Origin: Haliea sp964022665
GTDB lineage: Bacteria; Pseudomonadota; Gammaproteobacteria; Pseudomonadales; Halieaceae
DNA length: 64,000 nucleotides
Assembly: GCA_964022665.1 (NCBI GenBank)
Contig: CAXIDF010000016.1
Location: 26,635-90,634 of the forward strand
Direction: 5' to 3'
Below the pieces are notes generated by a model. The model searched no databases and had not been told where the DNA came from. It worked only from the letters and a program-made list of their open reading frames with translations. This document shows, piece after piece, positions 36,052-43,956 of the stretch. A program made the position numbers and the translations under genes. The stretch's first letter is position 1. Every line of letters begins with the position of its first letter.

Positions 36052-39000
36052 TCACAAATCAGTGGGCGTTACGCTGTCGGGATGCTGCGCCAGCCAGTCA
36101 CGGACCTGCCCCCACTGCTGCTGCAGGCGTTTTTCCGATACCGGCGTGCGTGTACCCAGCTGCTGGGCAAACAGGGAGACGCGAAATTCCTCCAGCATCC
36201 AGCGGTAAGTCGCCGCAGCCGGGCAGAGAGCGAGCAGACCGGGAAAGCGTTCCAGCGCCTCCCACAAGGGCTGACCGAGCTGCTGCAGACGCTCCCGGTG
36301 GCCGTTGTCACGAGCGAGCTGGCCCTTGAGATTGTCTGCACGCTGCTTCAGGGCCTTCATATAGCGCGGATACTGCCCCAACCACTCCGCTGGCGTATCG
36401 CGCTGGAACCCTGGCTGCCACAGGGCGGCCAGTTGCGCCTCGATATCGGCGAGTGCGGCGCCGACCTCAGGCTCCTTGCAGCGCGCGAGCACGGTACGGG
36501 CCTCCGCCAGCGGACGCAGCGCATTCAACACCGTCGCCTCCAGGTGGTTGGCTGTACCCACCACCTGCCCGCTGCGCCGGGCGCATGCCGAGAAAGACTC
36601 GCTATCTCGTGGCAGGCTCTCGTCCAGCTGCGCCACCTGAGCCCAGGCGGCATCGATCATGTCTTCCACCAGCGCCTCGCGTGGCTGGCTCGCAGCCGCC
36701 AGCAGCAGACTGGCCTCGTTCCCCTGCAGCAATTGCTTGCGCAGAAACTTCACCTGCTGCCGATGCTGCAGGCGCAACAGCCGCAACACCCCCTTGCGAT
36801 GCTCCGCTTGCGCCTGCCCGGGATAGTCGCACAACGCCACCGCCACGGTTTCACCCTTGTCCACCAGCGCGGGCCAGGTAACGATCTCGGTGCCGGCCTG
36901 ACGAAACCGCCATTGTTCTGGCAAGGCTTTTTCCGGCCAGTCGGTCAGGCCTTCACAGGCCGGGCTGCCGGAGGGTGCAGCAACAATGGTCTCACGCGTA
37001 TCATCGCGCAGTTCCGCGATCAGCGCGGCGAGATCCCGTCCCTGCTTAATCATGCGACCATCGGCGTCCACAACGCGCACATTCATGCTGTAGAACGGGT
37101 CCAGCGCGTGTGGCGCGAAGTCTTCCATGCGCAATTTCAGCCCCGATTGTTTACCCAACACCCGCGCCAGCGCGGCGGTCAGCGCCTCATCATCGGGCCG
37201 CAGCACGGCGAGAGCCTGATCGACCCGGTCGGGGACCGGCACCAGTTGTTTGCGCTTTTCTTTGGGCAGGCCTTTCACCAGCGCGATGCATTTGTCGCGC
37301 AGCAGGCCGGGGACCAGCCACTCGAAGCGAAACCGCGGCACGCGGTTGAGCAGGCCCACGGGCAGAGTGACCGAAACACCGTCCGCCTCCTGACCGGGCT
37401 CGAAGCGATAGCTCAGACGCAGCTCCAGATCACCCCACAGCAGCCGGTCGGGAAATTGTTCGCCCAGTGCTGCGCCGGGGTCCCGGGCCAGCAACTGCTC
37501 ACGGGTGATACGCAGGGCCCTGTCGGCACCCTCTTCCGCACCCAGCCACGCCCTCAGGCGCTCCGCAGTGGCGGTATCTGCCGGCAGCCGCTCGTCGTAG
37601 AAGGCGTACAACACCTGTTCGTCTGCCAGCAGGTCGCGCCGCCGCGCCTTGGCCTCCAGACCCTCCACGTCCCGCACAACCCGCAGGTTGTGTTTCAGGA
37701 ATGCGGGGTGACGGGGAAAGCGTCCGGCAATCAGGCCCTCGCGAATCAGCAATTCGCGCGCCTCGACCGGTTTGATGGGCCCGTAGTGCACGGCGCGCTT
37801 GTCCGCTACGGTCAAGCCGTAGAGCGTCACGCGTTCCCAGGCCATGACGCGTCCCTGGCGCGCCTCCCAGCGGGGCTCGTAATAATGGCGCTTGAGCAGG
37901 TCCGGGTTTGCCTCCAGCACCCAGGCGGGGTCGATGGCCGCGACTGTGCGCGCAAAGACACGCGATGTTTCCACAACTTCCGCAGCGACAATCCACTTGG
38001 GACGCTGGCGCCCCAGGTTGGACCCGGGAAATATCTGCAGCTTGCGGTTGCGACTGCCCAGGTAGTCGCGGTTTTCCTGGTGCTGGGCGATATTCGACAG
38101 CAACCCCGCCAACAGCGCCCGGTGCACCGACTCGAAGGGCTCCTCCCCCAACGCCGGCAACTCACCGGCTGCGCGCAACCCAAGCTGGCGGCAGGCCATG
38201 CGCAACTGTGCGTGCATGTCGCGCCATTCACGCATGCGCAAAAAAGACAGAAACTCGCGCTGGCAGAGCTTGCGCAGCTGACTCTGGCTCAACGCCTGCC
38301 GCTGCTCCTCGTAGTAACGCCACAAACTCAGCCAGGCCATGAAGTCGGAGCGTTCGTGGCGGAACCGGGCGTGCATCTGGTCCGACTGTGCCTGCTTGTC
38401 TGCCGGGCGCTCGCGGGGGTCCTGAATCGCCAGCGCTGCGGCAATCACCAGAACTTCCTCCAGGCAGGCCCTGTCCTGGCCGGCAAGCACCATCCGCGCC
38501 AGGCGCGGGTCGATGGGCAGTTTCGCCATCTGCCGGCCGAGCGCTGTCAGTTTGCCACGTGCACTGACGGCCCCGAGTTCCTGCAGCAGCTTGTAGCCAT
38601 CGCGCACCATGCGCGGGTCCGGTGGATTGATGAACGGGAAATGCTGCACCTCACCCAGGCCCAACTGCAGCATTTGCAGAATGACGGCGGCCAGGTTGGT
38701 GCGCAGGATCTCCGGGTCGGTGAATTCAGGCCGGGAGATAAAGTCAGCCTCACTGTAGAGACGGATGCAGACGCCGGCAGCAACCCGTCCGCAACGCCCC
38801 TGACGCTGGTTCGCGCTGGCTTGCGAAACCGGTTCAATGGGCAGGCGCTGCACCTTGGTGCGGAAGCTGTAGCGGCTGATGCGCGCATCACCCGGATCGA
38901 TGACGTAGCGAATACCGGGGACTGTGAGCGAGGTTTCCGCCACATTGGTCGCCAGCACCACGCGCATCAGGCGCCGCCGCGAGAGGTCGAACACCCGGCT

Positions 39001-39828
39001 CTGCTCCGCATTGGACAGTCGAGCGTAAAGCGGCAGCACCTCGATTCGCTCCAGTTCACGCAGGGCCCGGGCCAGCTCGCGAATTTCACGCTCACCCGGA
39101 AGGAACACCAGCACGTCCCCGCGCTCACCAAACCGTCCGTGTTCGATATCCGCAACCAGGCCGGTCACCTGTTCCTGAAGGCCGAGGTCACGGTCCTCGG
39201 CAGGGTCCAGATACACCGTTTCCACCGGATACCCGCGGCCCGACACCTCAATCACCGGCGCATCATCGAAATGCCGGGCGAACGTGGTCACGTCGATGGT
39301 CGCCGAGGTGACAATCAACTTGAGGTCCGGCCGACGCGGCAGCAACTGCTTGAGGTAGCCGAGCAGGAAATCGATATTCAGGCTGCGTTCATGTGCCTCG
39401 TCGATAATCAGTGTGTCGTACTGGCGCAGCAGCCGGTCGTGGCGCACTTCCGCAAGCAGAATGCCATCGGTCATCAGCTTGATTGCGGACGACTCCGAAA
39501 CCTGGTCGGTAAATCGCACCTGGTAGCCCACTGTGTCCCCGAGCGGCACCGCCAGTTCGTCGGATATGCGCTGGGCAACGGAGCGAGCGGCGAGACGCCG
39601 GGGCTGCGTGTGCCCGATACGCGCCAGGCGCCCACGCCCCAGATCGAGGCAGATCTTGGGGATCTGCGTGGTTTTTCCAGAGCCGGTCTCGCCGGCAACA
39701 ATGACCACCTGGTGGTCGGCAATGGCCTGCGCGATATCGTCGCGGGCCTGCACCACCGGCAATTCCGGGGGGTAGGAAATGGGCGGTATGACACGCTCCA
39801 CCGCTTCCGACATCGTTCTCTCCTGCAC
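36052..39828 (-). CDS. hrpA: ATP-dependent RNA helicase HrpA
   Basis: A 1258-aa DEAH-box helicase. Motif I GETGSGKTTQIPKI, motif II DEAHERS, motif III TSATI, and motif VI QRQGRCGR are present in the first 400 residues, followed by HA2 and OB domains and the long C-terminal DUF3418 region of HrpA. E. coli HrpA is about 1300 aa and resolves stalled ribosomes. The opposite strand carries a similarly long open frame, an artefact of high GC. It diverges from the MaoC gene. Confidence 0.96.
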   Translation of the reverse strand: MQERTMSEAVERVIPPISYPPELPVVQARDDIAQAIADHQVVIVAGETGSGKTTQIPKICLDLGRGRLARIGHTQPRRLAARSVAQRISDELAVPLGDTVGYQVRFTDQVSESSAIKLMTDGILLAEVRHDRLLRQYDTLIIDEAHERSLNIDFLLGYLKQLLPRRPDLKLIVTSATIDVTTFARHFDDAPVIEVSGRGYPVETVYLDPAEDRDLGLQEQVTGLVADIEHGRFGERGDVLVFLPGEREIRELARALRELERIEVLPLYARLSNAEQSRVFDLSRRRLMRVVLATNVAETSLTVPGIRYVIDPGDARISRYSFRTKVQRLPIEPVSQASANQRQGRCGRVAAGVCIRLYSEADFISRPEFTDPEILRTNLAAVILQMLQLGLGEVQHFPFINPPDPRMVRDGYKLLQELGAVSARGKLTALGRQMAKLPIDPRLARMVLAGQDRACLEEVLVIAAALAIQDPRERPADKQAQSDQMHARFRHERSDFMAWLSLWRYYEEQRQALSQSQLRKLCQREFLSFLRMREWRDMHAQLRMACRQLGLRAAGELPALGEEPFESVHRALLAGLLSNIAQHQENRDYLGSRNRKLQIFPGSNLGRQRPKWIVAAEVVETSRVFARTVAAIDPAWVLEANPDLLKRHYYEPRWEARQGRVMAWERVTLYGLTVADKRAVHYGPIKPVEARELLIREGLIAGRFPRHPAFLKHNLRVVRDVEGLEAKARRRDLLADEQVLYAFYDERLPADTATAERLRAWLGAEEGADRALRITREQLLARDPGAALGEQFPDRLLWGDLELRLSYRFEPGQEADGVSVTLPVGLLNRVPRFRFEWLVPGLLRDKCIALVKGLPKEKRKQLVPVPDRVDQALAVLRPDDEALTAALARVLGKQSGLKLRMEDFAPHALDPFYSMNVRVVDADGRMIKQGRDLAALIAELRDDTRETIVAAPSGSPACEGLTDWPEKALPEQWRFRQAGTEIVTWPALVDKGETVAVALCDYPGQAQAEHRKGVLRLLRLQHRQQVKFLRKQLLQGNEASLLLAAASQPREALVEDMIDAAWAQVAQLDESLPRDSESFSACARRSGQVVGTANHLEATVLNALRPLAEARTVLARCKEPEVGAALADIEAQLAALWQPGFQRDTPAEWLGQYPRYMKALKQRADNLKGQLARDNGHRERLQQLGQPLWEALERFPGLLALCPAAATYRWMLEEFRVSLFAQQLGTRTPVSEKRLQQQWGQVRDWLAQHPDSVTPTDL

Positions 39829-39902
39829 GCTGGACGTGACTGTGTGGGGGGCGGCTACACTACGGTATCATGAGGCGCTCAACAATCCTGCAGGACCTCG
39901 AC

Positions 39903-40373
39903 ATGCCGCGCATACAAAACTACACCTTCGACGAACTGAGCATCGGGCAACAGGTGGAGCGCTCCCACACGGTGACGCTGGGCGATCTGCAGCGCTTTGC
40001 CGACGCCTCCGGCGATTACAATCCCCTGCATACAGACCCCGAATATGCTGCCAGCACACCGTTTGGTGGCTGCATCGCCCACGGCATGTTCAGCGGGGGG
40101 CTGATCTCCGCGACACTGGCCATGCAACTGCCGGGGCCCGGCACGGTCTATCTGGGCCAGTCGCTCAGCTTCCGGCAGCCCGTGCGCGTGGGTGACACGC
40201 TCACCGTGACACTCACGGTGAGTGCGCTGGAACCGAGACGTCAACGGGTAACGCTGGACTGCACCGTGGTAAATCAGGCCGGGCGCAAGGTGGTGACGGG
40301 CAGCGCCGACGTCATTGCCCCGGCAGAGCGGGAAACCGTCACCGTAGAGCGCGACGCCATCCCTGCGGGATGA
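39903..40373 (+). CDS. MaoC-like (R)-specific enoyl-CoA hydratase
   Basis: A 156-aa single hot-dog protein with the hydratase motif DASGDYNPLHTDPEYA (Asp38, His43) and FGGCIAHGM. It hydrates enoyl-CoA to (R)-3-hydroxyacyl-CoA, as in PhaJ. The ATG at 39903 begins at the domain start; 11 residues upstream look unrelated. No PHA synthase gene is adjacent. It converges with the unknown 166-aa protein, two bases away. Confidence 0.9.
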   Translation: MPRIQNYTFDELSIGQQVERSHTVTLGDLQRFADASGDYNPLHTDPEYAASTPFGGCIAHGMFSGGLISATLAMQLPGPGTVYLGQSLSFRQPVRVGDTLTVTLTVSALEPRRQRVTLDCTVVNQAGRKVVTGSADVIAPAERETVTVERDAIPAG

Positions 40374-40375
40374 GC

Positions 40376-40876
40376 TCAGCCGCCGGCAGGTGTCGCTTGC
40401 GCCTCCGCGGCGAATTGCGCCGGGTCGAGGTATTGCAAGCGCAACTCGATAGAACCCCGCGGCGCATTGGAGTCTGCGCCCAGCACCATGACGTTGACTT
40501 CGCCCTCGTCCTCGGTCGCGGCGCTGAGGCCGAACACCACGTTGTCCGGGTTGTTCTGCTCGGAGAACACCTTGATGTCCTTGCCCGCTCGCAGTGCGTC
40601 GCTCAACTGCGCGACGAGCATCGCCAGGCTGGCGCGAAAAGCGCCAAAATTGAGCTTGCCGCGGTATTCACTGTGGTCCAGTGCCACATCGAACCGCACC
40701 TGCGACTTGTCCTCCATGACCACGTTCGTCAGGTGCACTGTGCGGCCTGTGGCCATGTCGCGGAACACGTTCTTCGCTTCCGTGCGGCGATTCTCCAGGA
40801 ATGCCTTGTACAGCAGATTGACCGCGATGGTGAGGAACTGGTCGCGGGGGATCGATTTGTTCGGATTCTGAGCCAT
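40376..40876 (-). CDS. conserved-looking protein of unknown function
   Basis: A 166-aa soluble protein I do not recognise. It starts MAQNPNKSIPRDQFLTIAVN and contains a helical N-terminal third and a beta-rich part with SQVRFDVALDH and RGSIELRLQYL. No signal peptide or membrane helix is seen. Codon use matches the neighbours and GAGGGTAG-type sequence precedes the ATG, supporting it as real. No operon partner. Confidence 0.72.
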   Translation of the reverse strand: MAQNPNKSIPRDQFLTIAVNLLYKAFLENRRTEAKNVFRDMATGRTVHLTNVVMEDKSQVRFDVALDHSEYRGKLNFGAFRASLAMLVAQLSDALRAGKDIKVFSEQNNPDNVVFGLSAATEDEGEVNVMVLGADSNAPRGSIELRLQYLDPAQFAAEAQATPAGG

Positions 40877-41117
40877 GAGCTACCCTCTCAAGCAAGCGCG
40901 CAAGTCTACTGTGTGACCGTCACAAACACCAGCCGCCGGCCCTCGAGAGCTCGACTGGGTTTTGGCCTGCGAGGCCTGCTGACGGTGCCCCGAGGGAACT
41001 GTTTGTCTGCTACGCTTGCGGCGCCGCGCAACCGCACCAGAGAACGGGCCATGAGCAACACCCACCTGCCACATCGCGATCACACCGCCAGTCTGCAAAG
41101 CGCAACCGGGTACCCAC

Positions 41118-43142
41118 ATGCGGCGTGACAACCAACCCTGGGCAGCGCTGCCAGCACGCCACATTCCCGGCGGGGGCTCTGTTGTTCCGCCTGGCACCGG
41201 GGCTGCCAACGAATCGATTTTACAGGACAGTTTACCCGCGCAGCAGGAGCACATGGCGCTCTCTGGCACGCACCTCAAGAAACGCTGGCAAGAGCACAGC
41301 GCGCGCGTCTTCACGATAGCCGCTACCGGTTTTGGCAGCGGGCTCGACTTTCTCCTCACCTGGCAGCGCTGGCGGACACGCGAGCACCCGGCGGCTGGCG
41401 CACAGCGCTTGCACTACATTGCCATTGACCGGCTGCCACTCGCAGGCCGCGATCTGGCCGCGAGCCTCGCAGCCTGGCCGCGCCTGGCGGAACTCGGCGC
41501 AACACTGCGCAGACACTACCCACAGCCCCTGCCCGGTGTACACCGGGCAATTTTTGACTCAGATGCGGTCACGCTGGACCTGTGGTGGGGCACGGTGGAT
41601 GAGGTGCTCGCGGATCTCGGTCAGGGCAATACGGCACTCGTGGACGATTGGCACCTTTGTGCCGATGATCCCGACAGCAGCGAACACTCAGGACTCGAAA
41701 GCCTGTGGCCACAGATCGCGGCGCTCAGCCGCCCCGGTGCCACCTTCGCCATGGCAGCGCCGACAGGTAGCCCCCTTGCCGGTAGCGTGGCGACGGGACT
41801 TGCTGTACGCCACGGGCGGCACTCGACCACCACCGGGCAAAAGCCGAGCAGCGGGCAGGCGCGCCAGGTCCCCCGCAATGCTACCGCCGGGGCGCCACGC
41901 TGGGACCTGCCCTGGCACAGCCGCACACCACCTGACCAGGTGCTGGTACTGGGGGCGGGCCTGGCCGGTTGCCACACCGCGGCAGCGTTGGCCCGGCGCG
42001 GCCTCAAGGTCACCGTGCTGGAACGCGGAAAGCCGGCCCAGGCGGCATCAGGCAACGCCCAGGGGGTCATGTACACGCGGCTTTCACACCGTCATTCGGC
42101 CCTGACTGACTTCGCCCTCTGCAGTTTCGACTTCGCGGTACGCCAATACGCCGCCGCGTTTGCCAGCGGCGCACTGCACGAGGGCGAGGACGGGGCGCTG
42201 TGTGGCAGCTTTCACCAGGTCGCCAATGCGGCTGAGCTGGAACGGATGCGGCCGCTGCTGCATGCAGTGCCGGAGCTTGCCCAGGTCGCGGACGCCGAAC
42301 GCGCGTCGCAACTCATCGGTATTCACCAGACCAGCGCCGGTTACTGGTATCCGCAGTCAGGCTGGTTGTCGCCACCCGCCGTTTGCCGCGCCCTGCTGCA
42401 ACAGCCCGGCATCGTGCTGAGGGAGCACTGCGGAGCGCTGCGGTTGCAGCACAACGGCCGCCACTGGCAGGCGTTGAATGCGGCCGGCGAACGAGTGGCG
42501 GCAGCCCCCACCGTGGTGGTCGCCGCGGGCACAGCCTGCAGCACGCTCGATGGACTGGACTGGCTGCCACTGCGTGCAATACGCGGCCAAACCACACAGC
42601 TGCCCGCACTGCCTGAGCTGGCGCCTTTGCGCGCGGCACTCTGTCACCGGGGTTACATTGCCCCTGCCCGCGGTGGAGAACACTGCATCGGCGCCACCTT
42701 CGGGCCCGGTGACACCGACCCTGACCTGCGCGCCGCAGACCAGGCCTACAACCTCGCGCAGTTGCGCGCCGCATTGCCGACACTTGCCAAGCCACTGGCG
42801 GCGCTGGAGGATAGCGCTCTACCCGGGCGCACCCAATGGCGCTGCGCCAGTCCGGACTATCTGCCGTTGGTGGGGCCCGCGCCTGACCGGGCGATGTTTC
42901 TGCAGCGCTTCGCGGCGTTGCGTGACAACGCGCGCCGCCCTATCGCGGCGGAGGGTGCCTATATTGAAGGCCTCTACCTCAATACGGGGCACGGTTCCCG
43001 TGGACTCACGTCCACACCACTGGCGGCGGAACTGCTGGCCAGCCAGCTGTGTGGCGAGTCGCTGCCCGTCGAACCGGAAATACTGCGCGCCCTGGCGCCG
43101 GCGCGCTTTCTACTACGCGACCTGGGGAGAAACCGGATTTGA
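41118..43142 (+). CDS. mnmC: tRNA 5-(aminomethyl)uridine bifunctional modification enzyme MnmC, divergent N-terminus
   Basis: A 674-aa two-domain enzyme for the last steps of mnm5s2U at the wobble position. The C-terminal FAD domain is clear: VLVLGAGLAGCHTAAAL near residue 275, GNAQGVMYTRLSHRHS, then LYLNTGHGSRGLTSTPLAAE. The N-terminal methyltransferase part keeps the SAM-site GFGSGLDFLLTWQRW but its usual DDVYFS-type entry is not visible and the later part is divergent. The start is uncertain; a 25-codon frame beginning 41051 in another frame ends at 41128. It overlaps the glutamine cyclotransferase start. Confidence 0.84.
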   Translation: MRRDNQPWAALPARHIPGGGSVVPPGTGAANESILQDSLPAQQEHMALSGTHLKKRWQEHSARVFTIAATGFGSGLDFLLTWQRWRTREHPAAGAQRLHYIAIDRLPLAGRDLAASLAAWPRLAELGATLRRHYPQPLPGVHRAIFDSDAVTLDLWWGTVDEVLADLGQGNTALVDDWHLCADDPDSSEHSGLESLWPQIAALSRPGATFAMAAPTGSPLAGSVATGLAVRHGRHSTTTGQKPSSGQARQVPRNATAGAPRWDLPWHSRTPPDQVLVLGAGLAGCHTAAALARRGLKVTVLERGKPAQAASGNAQGVMYTRLSHRHSALTDFALCSFDFAVRQYAAAFASGALHEGEDGALCGSFHQVANAAELERMRPLLHAVPELAQVADAERASQLIGIHQTSAGYWYPQSGWLSPPAVCRALLQQPGIVLREHCGALRLQHNGRHWQALNAAGERVAAAPTVVVAAGTACSTLDGLDWLPLRAIRGQTTQLPALPELAPLRAALCHRGYIAPARGGEHCIGATFGPGDTDPDLRAADQAYNLAQLRAALPTLAKPLAALEDSALPGRTQWRCASPDYLPLVGPAPDRAMFLQRFAALRDNARRPIAAEGAYIEGLYLNTGHGSRGLTSTPLAAELLASQLCGESLPVEPEILRALAPARFLLRDLGRNRI

Positions 43143-43921
43143 AAGCTTGTCACCTGATCTGCAGCGCGCTGCTCGCGCTTGTCGCGCTCAACGCATCCGC
43201 TACCGAACGCTACACCTTCAAGATTCTGGAAAAAAAGCCCCAATCGCGCAGTCATTTCGTGCAGGGCCTGCAGATTATTGACGGCATGCTGTTTGTGGGG
43301 ACCGGCGGCTACGGACAGTCACGATTGCTGCAGTACCGTTTCACCGATGGCGAACTGCTGGCAGAGCAGCGTCTGCATCCCCGTCTGTTCGGCGAAGGTA
43401 TTACGGTGTTGGGCGAACACATCTACCAACTGACCTGGAGGGCCCGCAGGCTGCTCGTCTACCGCCGGGCCGACCTGCAACCGGTCGTCGCGCTGTCGAT
43501 ACCGGGCCAGGGCTGGGGCCTGACCCACAATGGCAGCCAGCTGATCTACAGTGATGGCAGCCACCGTCTGTATTTTCTCGATCCTGACACCGCACAGCGA
43601 CAGCGCACTGTCGCGGTGCTCGAAGACGGCATGCCGGTGGCGCGCCTGAATGAGCTGGAGTGGATCGACGGCGCCGTCTGGGCGAACGTCTGGCAGGAAG
43701 ACCGCATCGTGATCATCGACCCGGCATCCGGTGAAGTCACCGGCAGTATCGACCTTCAGGGCCTGCTGCCATTACCGGAGCGCGAGCCGTCTACTGACGT
43801 ACTCAACGGCATCGCCGTGAACCCCGAGGACGGTGGCATTTGGGTAACCGGCAAGAACTGGCCCTGGATGTACCGTATCGAACTGCGTCCCGCCACCGCA
43901 GCCGGGCCTGTTTCGCGCTAG
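43139..43921 (+). CDS. secreted glutaminyl-peptide cyclotransferase (plant-type, beta-propeller)
   Basis: A 260-aa periplasmic enzyme forming N-terminal pyroglutamate. The propeller motifs FVQGLQIIDG, GYGQSRLLQYRF, GQGWGLTHNG, LNELEWIDGAVWANVW and DVLNGIAVNPEDGGIWVTGK are typical. A TTG at 43139, nested with the mnmC stop as TTTGA and preceded by GGGGAGA, gives a signal peptide (residues 1-18). A longer ATG start upstream lies inside mnmC and lacks a signal. Translational coupling to mnmC is likely. Confidence 0.9.
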   Translation: MKACHLICSALLALVALNASATERYTFKILEKKPQSRSHFVQGLQIIDGMLFVGTGGYGQSRLLQYRFTDGELLAEQRLHPRLFGEGITVLGEHIYQLTWRARRLLVYRRADLQPVVALSIPGQGWGLTHNGSQLIYSDGSHRLYFLDPDTAQRQRTVAVLEDGMPVARLNELEWIDGAVWANVWQEDRIVIIDPASGEVTGSIDLQGLLPLPEREPSTDVLNGIAVNPEDGGIWVTGKNWPWMYRIELRPATAAGPVSR

Positions 43922-43956
43922 AATAGCGTCTACACTTCCTTTACGACAGGACAGGT

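Noticed and set aside
36007..39873. A 1288-codon open frame on the plus strand opposite hrpA
   Set aside because: It mirrors the hrpA gene on the other strand and its translation has no recognisable motif. Long antisense frames are expected in high-GC genes; hrpA has all the helicase motifs.
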